NCBI RefSeq assembly: GCF_012933445.1
Contig: NZ_JABBNC010000006.1
Location: forward strand, 124,001 to 188,000
Direction of reading: 5' to 3'
DNA length: 64,000 nucleotides
Source of the DNA: Actinoplanes sp. TBRC 11911
Lineage (GTDB): Bacteria; Actinomycetota; Actinomycetes; Mycobacteriales; Micromonosporaceae
Made by a program: the position numbers and the translations under genes. Shown here one piece after another: positions 41,987 to 51,010 of this stretch (its first letter is position 1; every line of letters begins with the position of its first letter). The notes under the pieces are model-generated. The model was not told the DNA's origin and did not search any database. It saw nothing but the letters and a program-made list of their open reading frames with translations.

Positions 41987-43435
41987 GTGGTTTCAACGGA
42001 ACAGACGCGGCCCCGACGGACGTCGCCGCGGGTGACCTTTGTCGTGGTGGCGGCGGCATCGGTCGTGTTTTCCCTGATGCTGTCGCTGGTCACCCCGGTG
42101 CTGCCGACCATCCAGCACGATCTGCATACGAGCGCCACCACGGTCACCTGGGTGCTGACCGCCTGGCTGCTGTCGTCGTCGGTGGCCACGCCCATCATGG
42201 GCCGCATCGGCGACGAGATCGGCAAGGACCGCATGCTGCTGATCGCCCTCGCGGCGATCGCGGGCGGCTGCCTTCTCGCCGCGCTCGCGCCCAGCGTCGC
42301 GATTCTCATCGTGGCTCGTGTCCTGCAAGGTTTCGGCGGCGCGGTGTTCCCGATCGCGTTCGGCATCATCCGCGACGAGTTCCCCGCCGAGCGGGTCCCC
42401 TCCGCGGTCGGCGTCATGGCCGCGGTCATCGCCGCCGCCACCGGCCTCGGCGTGGTCCTGGCCGGGCCGATCGTCACCGCACTCGACTGGCGCTATCTGT
42501 TCTGGATCCCGATGGCCGCGGCCGTCATCATCGGCGTCTTCACCTGGCGGCTGATCCCGGCGCCGGCGCGGCGTACCCACGCCCGGATCAACTGGCTGTC
42601 CGGGGTCCTGCTCTCCGGTTGGCTGGTCGCTTTGCTGCTGCCGCTGAGCGAGGGCGTCGCGTGGGGCTGGACCGCGGCGAAAACCCTCGCCCTGTTCGCC
42701 GCGGCCCTGGTGCTTTTTCTGGCCTGGACATTCGCCGAGCTGCGGTCCTCGAACCCGCTGATCGACATGCGCATGATGCGCCTGCCCGCGGTCTGGACCA
42801 CGAACCTGGTCGCCCTGCTCTTCGGCGCCGCGATGTACGGGATCTTCACCTTCCTGCCGCAGTTCACCCAGACGCCGCGCGCGTCCGGCTACGGCTTCGG
42901 CGCCTCGGTCACCAAGGCCGGCCTGCTGATGGTTCCGCTGCTGGGCGCGATGGCCGTGTTCGGGTCGGTGTCCGGCCCGCTCACCCGTTGGGTGAGCGCA
43001 AAGGCGCAACTGCTCGTCGGCGCCGGGCTGAACACGGTCGCCAGCCTGGCGATCGCGGTGCGCCACGACGCCGAGTGGACGGTCGCCGTCGAGGGCGCGG
43101 TGTTCGGCATCGGGCTCGGCCTGGTCTACTCCTCCATCATCAACCTCATCGTGCAGAGCGTGCCGCGGCATCAGACCGGCGTGGCGAGCGGCATGAACAC
43201 CAACATCAGGACCATCGGAGCCTCGATCGGTACGGCGGTGGTGGGTGCGGTGATCGCCGCACATCCGGCGGCCGGCGGCCTGCCCGCCGAGTCCGGCTAC
43301 ACGGAATCGTTCGTGATCACGGCGGTCGCCGGGGCGGCGGCTCTCGTGCTGGCCCTGCTGGTGCCGGCCGTGCGGAAGCCGGACAGGCCCCGGCAGCCGG
43401 AGGTCCTGCCCGACCTCTCGCCGGCCGAGATCTGA
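41987..43435 (+). CDS. MFS drug exporter, DHA2 (EmrB/QacA) type
   Basis: About 482 residues with 14 predicted membrane segments. GTG 41987 follows GGGG and removes an unlikely N-terminal extension; a TTG-type start further upstream is possible. DHA2 features are the first-loop motif I-M-G-R-I-G-D-E-I-G-K-D-R and motif C-like G-L-G-V-V-L-A-G-P. Such transporters export hydrophobic compounds using the proton gradient. No adjacent regulator is present, but a large inverted repeat lies in front of the gene. Confidence 0.92.
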   Translation: MVSTEQTRPRRTSPRVTFVVVAAASVVFSLMLSLVTPVLPTIQHDLHTSATTVTWVLTAWLLSSSVATPIMGRIGDEIGKDRMLLIALAAIAGGCLLAALAPSVAILIVARVLQGFGGAVFPIAFGIIRDEFPAERVPSAVGVMAAVIAAATGLGVVLAGPIVTALDWRYLFWIPMAAAVIIGVFTWRLIPAPARRTHARINWLSGVLLSGWLVALLLPLSEGVAWGWTAAKTLALFAAALVLFLAWTFAELRSSNPLIDMRMMRLPAVWTTNLVALLFGAAMYGIFTFLPQFTQTPRASGYGFGASVTKAGLLMVPLLGAMAVFGSVSGPLTRWVSAKAQLLVGAGLNTVASLAIAVRHDAEWTVAVEGAVFGIGLGLVYSSIINLIVQSVPRHQTGVASGMNTNIRTIGASIGTAVVGAVIAAHPAAGGLPAESGYTESFVITAVAGAAALVLALLVPAVRKPDRPRQPEVLPDLSPAEI

Positions 43436-43448
43436 GCCGCCGCCGGGT

Positions 43449-44708
43449 TCAGGAGTGCTGATTCATCCCGCCTCGAACCGGCAGCGGAATCCCGCCGCCG
43501 GCGCCCGCCGCCCCGACAGCCGGCAGCGGGATCGGCGCCGGGAGCTGCCGGCCGGACAGCAACACCTCCAGCATTCGCGCGCCGTCCGGGACGCCCAGCC
43601 CGGTGACGTTGTCCCGGCCCGGACCGGCGCGGAACCCACCGTTGTCGCCGGACGTGACGTCGTACAGCACGCCGAGGTTGGTCAGGAAGAAGTTGCTCAG
43701 GTCGGTCACCTGTCCCAGCGGCCGGCCGAGCGCCTCACTCAACTCCAGGGCCAGCCCCGCCATCAGCGGCGCCACCGCACTGGTGCCACCGAGCACATGG
43801 TCCTCCCCACCGGTGAGAATCTGATAGCCGGTGGCCGAGCTGGCGTTGCCGCTGATGTCCGGCACCTGACGACCAGAGAAATGAGCCGAGATCCCGCCGC
43901 CCGAGGCCGACTTCGTGTCGTCGATGTCCCAGGCGACTTCCGATGCCCTATCCCCGTACGCGTCGAGGAGCAACTCGGTACCGCCGCAGGAGATGACGTG
44001 CGGGCTGGACGAGGGGAAGTCGGTGTGCAGCAGGCCGTCGCCGCCGTTGTCCTGCGCGCCCCGATCGCCCGACGAGGTGAAGACCGTCACGCCCTTGGCC
44101 CGCAGGACGTGGAGCAGCGTGTTGAACTGGTCCATCGTGTCGGGGTTCCACAGGTTCTCCGGCTGGCCCCAGCTGATGCTGACCACCGTGTTGCGATGAC
44201 CCTCGTCCTCGAACGTCTCCGGGTTCACCCCACCGGCCGCCGCGATCGCCCGATAGAACCCGTCTTCGCTGTTCTCACCGAAATAGACGTTTACCTTCGC
44301 CTCGGGCGCGAGCGTCGCCGAGATCTCGATGTCGATCATGACCTCGGTGTCGGCGCCGCCCGGCCCGGTGGATTCGATCGGCGCCCCGTTCACCGAGATG
44401 GCTTCGACGACCGGCACGGGCAGCCCGAGCCGTCCGAAGTACTGCTCGAGGTCGGCGTCGTTGACCGCGCCCCCGAGCTCGACGATGCCCAGCGAATACC
44501 CGGCGCCGCTGTAGCTCGTCGGAAAATGGTAGGCGCCGGCGACCTGCAGCGGCGTGTAGGACGCGGTAACCGTGAGAGCACGGGCGATGCCGGTGCCCAC
44601 CTCGCGGGAGAGTTCCACTGCGGCGTCCTCCTTGGACGGAATAATCGAACGCCGCAGGAACGCGATAGCCACGCGGTAATTCGGAGCATCTCGCGTGAGG
44701 TACGCCAC
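43449..44708 (-). CDS. Sedolisin (S53) family serine-carboxyl peptidase without prodomain
   Basis: The 419-residue protein has the S53 catalytic set: Glu and Asp in T-E-V-M-I-D-I near residue 120, the oxyanion Asp in S-S-G-D-R-G-A and the nucleophile Ser in G-G-T-S-A-V-A-P. The C-terminal calcium site region D-V-T-S-G-D-N-G-G-F is present. Secreted relatives carry a signal peptide and a ~180-residue propeptide. Here only ~45 residues precede the catalytic domain and no signal peptide is visible. It starts at GTG 44708 immediately after the stop codon of the ThpR gene, so the two form an operon. Confidence 0.88.
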   Translation of the reverse strand: MAYLTRDAPNYRVAIAFLRRSIIPSKEDAAVELSREVGTGIARALTVTASYTPLQVAGAYHFPTSYSGAGYSLGIVELGGAVNDADLEQYFGRLGLPVPVVEAISVNGAPIESTGPGGADTEVMIDIEISATLAPEAKVNVYFGENSEDGFYRAIAAAGGVNPETFEDEGHRNTVVSISWGQPENLWNPDTMDQFNTLLHVLRAKGVTVFTSSGDRGAQDNGGDGLLHTDFPSSSPHVISCGGTELLLDAYGDRASEVAWDIDDTKSASGGGISAHFSGRQVPDISGNASSATGYQILTGGEDHVLGGTSAVAPLMAGLALELSEALGRPLGQVTDLSNFFLTNLGVLYDVTSGDNGGFRAGPGRDNVTGLGVPDGARMLEVLLSGRQLPAPIPLPAVGAAGAGGGIPLPVRGGMNQHS

Positions 44709-45257
44709 TCATGACAACCGGGCACTGTGGATCCGCTCGTACGTCGGCTTCGGCCCTAAATGGCTGCGTACCAGCTCGATCGTGTCCACCGTCCAGGCCG
44801 GACCTTGATAGCCGGCCAGCGTGGCGCGATCCTCGTCGACCGGGCCGCGATCCAGGCGATCCCCCGGGCGGGCGATCGTCAGGTGCGGCCGGAAGGGCTT
44901 GCGGTCGTACGCGACGTGCGAGCGCTTCAGCTCCCGCCGGATCCGCGTCGCGAGCGGGTCGAGATCGCCCCGCACACCGGCCCAGAGAATCGTGAAGCGG
45001 CCGCGCCCGAAGCGCCCTCCCCCGGCGATCCGGAGTTCCGGAGCCGCGACGTCGCGGGCGGTCTCGGTGACCGCGGTGGCGGCGTCACCGGCCCGCTCGT
45101 CCGGCACTTCGCCGAGAAACGCCAGCGTGACGTGCCAGGTGTCGCGGCGGGCCAGGCGGGTGTTGACGTCGGGAGTGCTGACGTGCAGACGCGAGACGAG
45201 GTGCGCGAGGTCGTCAGCCGCCTCGGCGGGCGGGTAAACCGCGATGAACAGCCGCAT
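44709..45257 (-). CDS. thpR: RNA 2',3'-cyclic phosphodiesterase (2H family)
   Basis: The 182-residue protein begins M-R-L-F-I-A-V-Y-P-P and has the two active-site motifs of the 2H phosphoesterases, H-V-T-L-A-F-L-G-E near residue 42 and H-L-T-I-A-R-P near residue 124. Length and start are those of ThpR/LigT proteins, which open 2',3'-cyclic phosphates on RNA ends. It is directly upstream of the sedolisin gene. Confidence 0.93.
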   Translation of the reverse strand: MRLFIAVYPPAEAADDLAHLVSRLHVSTPDVNTRLARRDTWHVTLAFLGEVPDERAGDAATAVTETARDVAAPELRIAGGGRFGRGRFTILWAGVRGDLDPLATRIRRELKRSHVAYDRKPFRPHLTIARPGDRLDRGPVDEDRATLAGYQGPAWTVDTIELVRSHLGPKPTYERIHSARLS

Positions 45258-45311
45258 GCCGTGAGTCTCACCCCAGAGTCAAGGCCACCCCCCGGACGGA
45301 GGGTGGCCTCG

Positions 45312-45395
45312 GCTCTCACTCGAACGTGCTGATAGCTCTCAGTGAAACGTGCTGATCGCTCTCAGCGGGACGTGCTGATCGCTCTCGGTGGGACG
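45312..45395. repeat. Tandem repeat, 23-bp unit, 3-4 copies
   Basis: Units with CGTGCTGATCGCTCTCAG recur at 23-bp spacing between the thpR gene and the small secreted protein gene, reaching to the stop codon of the latter. Units differ by a few bases. No coding or hairpin role is evident. Confidence 0.75.
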
Positions 45396-45812
45396 TCAGT
45401 CGTCGAAGCGGTCGAAGCCGCGCAGACCACGGAGGCCCCGGTCGCCGTAGTAGCCGCGGCTGCCGGTGAAGAACCGGTTGTCGCGGTAGTCGCTCCAGTC
45501 GCAGTCGTCGTCGTCGGAGACGACGAGCGCCCACACGCCGTGGCGGAAGCCGTAGCGGACGGGGAAGCAGGCGAAGTCGTCCCAGTCGTCGTCGATTTCG
45601 CCCTCGCGGCCTTCGCGCAGGCACCGGCCCAGCGAGCGGTAGGTGTCCTCCAGCCGGTAGTCGTCGTGGCGCCAGTTCGCCTTGGCCTGGACCGTCGTGG
45701 AGCCGGTGCCCGAAGCGTCGGCGGCCTGCGCCGGGGCGGTGCCGACAGCGACACTGGCAGCAACGCCGACACCAACACCGGCCAGGGCGAGCAGACGAGT
45801 AACGCGGTTCAT
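45396..45812 (-). CDS. Small secreted protein of unknown function, 138 aa
   Basis: ATG 45812 (MNRVTRLLALAGVGVGVAAS) follows GAGGAAAAG and opens a clear signal peptide cut after A-P-A-Q-A. The mature ~105 residues are rich in Asp, Arg, Trp and Tyr, with three cysteines and repeated short motifs (D-D-D-D-C-D-W-S-D-Y-R-D, G-L-R-G-L-R-G-F-D-R-F). I do not recognise the family. It is likely exported and possibly cation-binding; this is inference from composition. Confidence 0.75.
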   Translation of the reverse strand: MNRVTRLLALAGVGVGVAASVAVGTAPAQAADASGTGSTTVQAKANWRHDDYRLEDTYRSLGRCLREGREGEIDDDWDDFACFPVRYGFRHGVWALVVSDDDDCDWSDYRDNRFFTGSRGYYGDRGLRGLRGFDRFDD

Positions 45813-45949
45813 GACTTTTCCTCTCGATGTTTGCTTCTTGCGAGAGGAGAAAATCAGGCAAATGACCCCGCTGTTCACGAATCCGGCAAATCGTCGCCTG
45901 ATCGGGTTGGGACTACTCTCCGGCGGTCATCCTTTCGGTCACCCAAGGG

Positions 45950-47041
45950 TCACCCGCGCAGGTAACGGACGACCTCTCGGAGGCCCGCAATGGTTTCCGC
46001 ATCGCGTGCCTCATCGTCCTGAGTGGGCCACGCGCTGCATTTGACGATGACGACATTCGCCGCCGGATCGACGTACAGGTATTGCCCGTGCACTCCGACC
46101 GCGGTGAAGGCGCCGTCGTCCAGGGTCCACCAGTGATTCGCGTAGCCGTAGTGCGGATATCCGCTGGGCCCGAGCATGCCCGCCGGAATGCGCGGTGTCC
46201 GGCTGCGGCGCACCCATTCGCGGGGCACGACCTGCTCGCCCGCAACCCGCCCGTCGGCGACCATGAGCTGCCCGATCCGGGCCAGGTCGCGCGCGGTCGC
46301 ATTGAAGGACCCGCCCCCGATCGCGGTGCGCGGACGCTTGCGGGTGAGCCAGTAATAGGCGTCGTTCTCCGCGCCGAGGCGACTCCAGAGCTGCTCCGAG
46401 GCGTACGCGGGAAGGAATTTGCCGGTGGCCGCCTCGAGCACCCAGCCGAGCACCTGACTGTCGAACGTGGAGTAATTGAATCGGACGCCGGGAAGCGCGC
46501 TGCGGGGCGCCCGGCGGACCACTTCGGTGACGTCCCCGCCGCCGGCGATCGCGCGCTCGAATCGTTTGATGCCGCTGTCCTGCTCGTCCCACGTTTCGAG
46601 GTCGCCGACGCCGCTGGTCATGTCGAGCAGTTCGGCGATGGTGGTCCGCTCGTAGGCGGTGCCGCGGAAGTCCGCCCGATAACGCGACACCGGATCGTCG
46701 ACGCTGCCGATCGCCCGTTGTTCGACGGCAATTCCGACCAGCAACGAAAGGATCGACTTGGAGACCGAGAACAATTGCATTCGCGCATCGACCCCAGAAA
46801 ATCTTCCCTGGTACGCCTCATGCACTATCACGCCGTCGCGCAACACCACAAATGCGGTAGTAAATGTCCGGCGGTGAAATTCCCGGATCCCGTACGTCCG
46901 TTCCCCGATCGAATACGACACCGGCGCCAGGTCGACGGGCCGTTCGCCCAGCGGCATATGAAAGCCGCCGCTCCCGACCGGCGCCGCGGGCATGAGCCGA
47001 TTCATGTGGGTGAACGTCCACTCGTTGAAGGGGCGCCGCAT
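45950..47041 (-). CDS. Serine hydrolase of the beta-lactamase/NylB-like fold
   Basis: About 363 residues from ATG 47041. Upstream ATG 47122 gives 27 more residues but without an obvious ribosome site. The active site S-V-S-K (S-x-x-K) lies near residue 93 of the short form and the Tyr motif is Y-S-T-F-D-S-Q. H-G-Q-Y-L-Y-V-D near the C-terminus replaces the K-T-G motif. This arrangement is typical of 6-aminohexanoate-dimer-hydrolase-like and class C-like esterases. No signal peptide in the short form. The substrate is unknown. Confidence 0.85.
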   Translation of the reverse strand: MRRPFNEWTFTHMNRLMPAAPVGSGGFHMPLGERPVDLAPVSYSIGERTYGIREFHRRTFTTAFVVLRDGVIVHEAYQGRFSGVDARMQLFSVSKSILSLLVGIAVEQRAIGSVDDPVSRYRADFRGTAYERTTIAELLDMTSGVGDLETWDEQDSGIKRFERAIAGGGDVTEVVRRAPRSALPGVRFNYSTFDSQVLGWVLEAATGKFLPAYASEQLWSRLGAENDAYYWLTRKRPRTAIGGGSFNATARDLARIGQLMVADGRVAGEQVVPREWVRRSRTPRIPAGMLGPSGYPHYGYANHWWTLDDGAFTAVGVHGQYLYVDPAANVVIVKCSAWPTQDDEARDAETIAGLREVVRYLRG

Positions 47042-47215
47042 GATGAGGTCCCCTTGCCGTGCCCAGCACCCGGGCCTGCGCCCGGTCCGTACAGCGATTC
47101 CCGCCGTGACCGTCATCGCCATCCCTCGCTCCCCTTGACTGCCGTTGCCCTCTTCACGCCGGTTGCGCCCGGCGGGTTCAGGGTCGGCAGCCAGGGAAGC
47201 GCCGCGGGTCGGCGA

Positions 47216-47989
47216 TCAGAGCGACTCGGTCAGGCCACCGTCGATGATGATGTTGGCCCCGGTCAGGTTGCCGACCCGGTCACTGGCCAGGAACACGACG
47301 AGATCGGCCACCTCCTCGGGCTTGGTGAACCGGCCGGTGACCATGGACTTGGCCGCGTTCGCCGCGACCTCGCCCGGATCGGCCCCGGACGCACCGCCGA
47401 CGGTCTCCGCGACCCCGCCCTTGCCGAGCCAGAGATCGGTCGCCACCGGACCCGGGCTGACCGTGTTCACCCGTACGCCGTGCGCGCCGACCTCCTTCGA
47501 GAGCGACTTGAAGAAGTTCAGGCACGCCGCCTTGGCCGCGCTGTAGTCGATCACCAGCGGGTCCGGCAGCGTCGCGTTCACCGAGCAGACCGTGACGATC
47601 GCACCCGCCCGCTCGATCAGCGACGGCAACGCCGCCCGCGTCGCGCGCACCGCGGACATCAGGTCGAGATTCAGCGTATTCAGCCAGTCGTCGTCGGTCA
47701 CGGACAGGAACCCGGCCGGCCGGGGCCGGACAAAACCGACGTTGTTCACCAGGATGTCGATACCGCCGGTCCGCGCCACCACATCGTTGACCAGCCGCCC
47801 CGGCGCGTCGGCGGTGCTCAGGTCGACCGCGACGGCGTCGACCGGTAACGACTTCAGCTCACCGTCCGTGCTCCGCGACGCGGCCACCACCTGGACGCCT
47901 TCGTCCACCAGCGCGCTGGTCACCGCCAGCCCGATCCCCCGGCTCGCGCCGGTGACAAGCGCGGTCTTACCTCGTAATCGAAGATCCAT
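47216..47989 (-). CDS. Short-chain dehydrogenase/reductase
   Basis: The 257-residue enzyme has the cofactor motif T-G-A-S-R-G-I-G at residues 14-21, structural N-N-V-G, the catalytic Y-S-A-A-K and a C-terminal T-G-A-N-I-I-I-D-G-G. Classical SDR length and order. The Asn-Asn-Val-Gly variant (usually N-N-A-G) is mild. It reduces or oxidises an unknown alcohol/ketone with NAD(P). Confidence 0.92.
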   Translation of the reverse strand: MDLRLRGKTALVTGASRGIGLAVTSALVDEGVQVVAASRSTDGELKSLPVDAVAVDLSTADAPGRLVNDVVARTGGIDILVNNVGFVRPRPAGFLSVTDDDWLNTLNLDLMSAVRATRAALPSLIERAGAIVTVCSVNATLPDPLVIDYSAAKAACLNFFKSLSKEVGAHGVRVNTVSPGPVATDLWLGKGGVAETVGGASGADPGEVAANAAKSMVTGRFTKPEEVADLVVFLASDRVGNLTGANIIIDGGLTESL

Positions 47990-48103
47990 CGAAGGACTCC
48001 CGTCGTGGCGCCAAAGATGCGCGGCCGTGCCTCGATGGCCGCGCCCCTGGTTGAGGCTAGTGGCCCACCTTCGGGCACCCGAGAGCGCGGCCCGCTCGAT
48101 AGG

Positions 48104-48526
48104 TCAGAGGCCGAGCAGGCCGGGGTCGGCGGCCAATACGCGGAACCGCTCGCCCGGCTCGGCGACGAGCCGCCTGGCCGTCAGATCCATCAGGCCGCCC
48201 ACCCCCGTCACCTCCGCGACCAGTTCGCCTTCGGGCGTCGTGAACTGCTGCTCCACCTGGAACGTCTTGCCCGTGCCCCACACGAACGCGCAACTCACCA
48301 GCACGGCGTCGCCGGCGCGCAGCTCCTTGCGGAACCGGATGGTCGTCTCGAGGTTCACCGGCCCGATCCCGTCGGCGATCAGATCCGCCTGGCGGATGCC
48401 GGCCACGCGCAGGATCTCCCAGCGGGCGTGCTCGGCGTACTGCAGATAGACGGCGGTATTGAGATGTCCCTGCGCGTCGGTTTCGTAGCCGCGCACGCGC
48501 ATCTCGACGCTGAACGGTTCCCCCAT
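48104..48526 (-). CDS. Acyl-CoA thioesterase, hot-dog fold
   Basis: The 140-residue protein has the 4-hydroxybenzoyl-CoA-thioesterase-like signature: E-T-D-A-Q-G-H-L-N-T-A-V-Y-L-Q-Y near residues 15-30, where the Asp is catalytic, followed by the long helix E-H-A-R-W-E. It hydrolyses an acyl-CoA; the chain is unknown. It is transcribed towards the SDR gene with 114 bp between. Confidence 0.9.
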   Translation of the reverse strand: MGEPFSVEMRVRGYETDAQGHLNTAVYLQYAEHARWEILRVAGIRQADLIADGIGPVNLETTIRFRKELRAGDAVLVSCAFVWGTGKTFQVEQQFTTPEGELVAEVTGVGGLMDLTARRLVAEPGERFRVLAADPGLLGL

Positions 48527-48610
48527 GCCCTCGAGTTTTCCACGGGCTTATCCGGAGCCGCCTGCCGGTTCCGGCCGTTTCAGCGGGTGTCGGCTGCGAT
48601 CATCGGCTGG

Positions 48611-48672
48611 GGGCCTCTTTCGGCCTCTTCCGGCTTCTCTCGGCTTCTCTCGGCTTCTCTCGGCTTCTCTCG
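48611..48672. repeat. Perfect 10-bp tandem repeat
   Basis: CGGCTTCTCT is repeated four times exactly (48631-48670), preceded by two degenerate units with CTCTTTCGGC and CTCTTCCGGC. It lies between the thioesterase and the dioxygenase genes. Such a slippage-prone tract upstream of a gene could vary promoter spacing, but no promoter is identified. Confidence 0.8.
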
Positions 48673-48765
48673 CAGGGCGAGGCATAGCGCAAACACATCG
48701 CTGTCACAGCTCTCGATGCTTGCCTGGTGGTGCTCCATCACGGCGGAAACCACCGGAGGAATCTC

Positions 48766-49695
48766 GTGACCGACCACGACCGGACATTTGAGGGGCGACG
48801 ACTGCCCCGGCCGCACGACGAGGTTGTCGATCAGGGGCTGTCCTTTGATCTGGGGACCCTCATGGGACGGCGGACGCTGTTCCGCGCGATCGGGCTCGGC
48901 GGGGCGACACTCGGGCTGGCGGCCTGCTCCGAGGACACGACCTCATCGTCACCGTCGCCCGCAGCGACGGCGGCGTCCGGGGAGATTCCGGGTGAGACCG
49001 CCGGGCCCTACCCCGGGGACGGGTCGAACGGGCCGGACGTGCTCGAGCAGAGCGGCATCGTCCGCCGGGACATCCGGTCCAGCTTCGGCGGGGCCACCGG
49101 TACCGCCGAGGGCGTACCGATGACGCTAGATCTCACCATCAACGACCTCGCTAACGGCGGCCGGCCCTTCACGGGTGTCGCGGTCTACGTCTGGCACTGC
49201 GACCGGGCCGGGCGGTATTCGCTCTACTCCGACGGCGTCACCGGCGAGAACTACCTGCGTGGGGTGCAGATCGCCGACAGCACCGGCAGGGTGACGTTCA
49301 CCAGTGTCTTCCCGGCGTGCTACAGCGGACGGTGGCCGCACGTCCACTTCGAGGTCTATCCGGACCAGGCTGCCATCACCGACTCCGCGAAGGCCATCGC
49401 GACGTCGCAGCTCGCGCTGCCGAAGGAGATCTGCGAGAAGGTGTACGCCCAGAGCGGTTACGAGGCGTCCGTCAGCAACCTCGCACGCGTCAGCCTGGAC
49501 AGCGACAACGTGTTCAGCGACGACGAGGCCGCCAAGCAGCTCGCGATCGTCACCGGCGACGTCGCCGGCGGCTACACGGTCTCACTCGTCGTCGGCGTCG
49601 ACACCACGACGACGCCGACCGGCGGCCAGCTCTCCGGCGGCGGCCCGGGCCAGGCCCCGAACGGCACCCCACCCAGCGGCGGCCCGGGACGATGA
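48766..49695 (+). CDS. Lipoprotein of the intradiol ring-cleavage dioxygenase family
   Basis: The 309-residue protein starts at GTG 48766 behind GGAGGAA. R-R-T-L-F-R-A-I-G-L-G-G-A-T-L-G-L-A-A-C forms a twin-arginine-like signal ending in a lipobox (L-A-A-C) near residue 55. The beta-sandwich body matches protocatechuate-dioxygenase-like proteins: G-V-A-V-Y-V-W-H-C-D-R-A-G-R-Y-S and H-V-H-F-E-V-Y, with likely iron ligands Tyr, Tyr, His and His. A Gly/Pro-rich tail follows. Extracellular location is unusual compared with catabolic enzymes but known for this actinobacterial branch. Confidence 0.85.
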   Translation: MTDHDRTFEGRRLPRPHDEVVDQGLSFDLGTLMGRRTLFRAIGLGGATLGLAACSEDTTSSSPSPAATAASGEIPGETAGPYPGDGSNGPDVLEQSGIVRRDIRSSFGGATGTAEGVPMTLDLTINDLANGGRPFTGVAVYVWHCDRAGRYSLYSDGVTGENYLRGVQIADSTGRVTFTSVFPACYSGRWPHVHFEVYPDQAAITDSAKAIATSQLALPKEICEKVYAQSGYEASVSNLARVSLDSDNVFSDDEAAKQLAIVTGDVAGGYTVSLVVGVDTTTTPTGGQLSGGGPGQAPNGTPPSGGPGR

Positions 49696-49728
49696 ACCAA
49701 CGCCGTGAACTGCTACCTTGATGAGCTG

Positions 49729-50286
49729 ATGACGCGACGATTCGGTGACCGAGCCAGATTCTGCATCGAGATCGGCGAGATCACGCCGCCCAGCCTGCGC
49801 ACCGTCGACCTATGGGCCAGCGGCAAATGGCTCACCACAGACGACAACACGGTCTTCCTTCCCACCTTCATGAATTTCCTACGGTCCACAGCAGCCCAGG
49901 TGCGCCGCCGTGACGTCAGTCCGTGCCCTTACCCGGACCATTCGCCAGAGGAGATCTTCCGACTGCTCGACGCGGACGACGAGACAGACCTCCGGGAGCA
50001 GTTTTGGCTGATGCACTGGGGCGAGACCGTTGACAACGTGACGACCTACGTCTACATGGACGGTGACAATCTAGTGATCGTCTTCGGGTATTGGCGGGCA
50101 TCGCACCCCTTCCCCGACGACTTGGGGAAGGTCTTCGTTGCCAGGATCCCGCCGGACGAGTTCGCGGCCGTTCTCGAGGAGGCAGCTGATCTCTTGAATG
50201 CCGATTTCCCCACCCCAACTCAGGGACGCTTGCCCGAGGGGCTGCCTATGTCGTCGCGCGAGCCCTACCCTGTCCCGGGTGACTGA
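49729..50286 (+). CDS. Hypothetical protein, immunity-like, 185 aa
   Basis: I do not recognise a named family. The protein is acidic and cytosolic, rich in Trp, Phe and Tyr, with the segments D-N-T-V-F-L-P-T-F-M-N-F-L-R and F-G-Y-W-R-A-S-H-P. This style is common for polymorphic-toxin immunity proteins. Base composition is noticeably less G/C-rich than neighbouring genes. It overlaps the start of the Imm51-like gene by 8 bp. ATG 49729 is preferred; GTG 49705 is possible. Confidence 0.6.
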   Translation: MTRRFGDRARFCIEIGEITPPSLRTVDLWASGKWLTTDDNTVFLPTFMNFLRSTAAQVRRRDVSPCPYPDHSPEEIFRLLDADDETDLREQFWLMHWGETVDNVTTYVYMDGDNLVIVFGYWRASHPFPDDLGKVFVARIPPDEFAAVLEEAADLLNADFPTPTQGRLPEGLPMSSREPYPVPGD

Positions 50287-50620
50287 CGATCTCTCGCTGG
50301 CTCCGTTTCGCATCCACACCCTTGAGGACGGATCACAGCAGCTCTGGCTCTTCGACGGCGACATGGAAGAGGTCGCGGACGTCTTTGAAGACCGCGACGC
50401 GGAAAGCAACGGGCACGGATGGGAAAGCTTCGCCAGCTGGCTGCTCGAAACCGAAATGCCCGACAACGCCGAGCTGATCTGGTTCGGTTCCGAGGGCGAC
50501 ACCTTTGTCGCCGGAAGCTCCGACCCGGCAGCACTACGCCAACTCGCCGAGCGCCTGCACGCCGCATTCCATGACCGTTCGTTGCTCGCGCGACTCGTCA
50601 CCGAAGCCGAACTCGACTGA
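50279..50620 (+). CDS. Imm51-like immunity protein
   Basis: The 113-residue protein starts at GTG 50279. It contains the pattern N-G-H-G-W-E-S-F-A, then L-I-W-F-G-S-E-G-D-T-F-V-A-G-S-S-D-P-A-A-L-R-Q-L-A. This matches the layout of the Imm51 family (nGydWesla followed by an acidic 'fDpEagmF'-type segment). Immunity proteins of this type neutralise a toxin, but no toxin gene lies in the neighbourhood, so it is an orphan. Recognition is by eye from family memory. Confidence 0.65.
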   Translation: MTDDLSLAPFRIHTLEDGSQQLWLFDGDMEEVADVFEDRDAESNGHGWESFASWLLETEMPDNAELIWFGSEGDTFVAGSSDPAALRQLAERLHAAFHDRSLLARLVTEAELD

Positions 50621-50694
50621 CTGGCGCTGGTCGTGACTAGCGATCTTTCGCGTTCGAGGCCTCTTCGCTGATCGGCTTTCTGCAAGCGGCGCCC

Positions 50695-51010
50695 TACGAG
50701 GCCATAATGTGGGATCCGTGTCCGCTGTACGGGACCGGCGACCACATCGTGGCAGCGCGTCCGAAGTGTGAGATATGCATCCACAGTGGAGCACCTTTAT
50801 CTCCGCTTTCACGCCCTTTGTTCGGCCGCTTTCCCCGACGTTTTGTAGACCTTGGAGACTTCGGGCTCGCATGTGGGCGCAACTCTCCAAGGTCTCCAGA
50901 ATGCCCAGGATGTGGCCGGGATCGCCACATAGTGGGATAGGCGGGACGAGGCTCGCGTCGACCTGGAGGCATGTGCGGCTCGTCGGTCACCTCGGCGGCC
51001 GATGCCGGCT
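50695..51010 (-). repeat. Dispersed hairpin repeat, copy D
   Basis: This copy is collinear with copy A (11545-11860), sharing TACGAGGCCATAATGTGGGA, CACATCGTGGCAGCG and GGTCACCTCGGCGGCCGATG at equivalent places. Hairpin arms lie at 50850-50861 and 50881-50892, extended by AGA/TCT. It is flanked by the Imm51-like gene and a short unassigned stretch up to 51377. That stretch includes a 50-codon open frame on the minus strand from 51186 that breaks off at the repeat and may be the remains of a gene. Confidence 0.85.
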
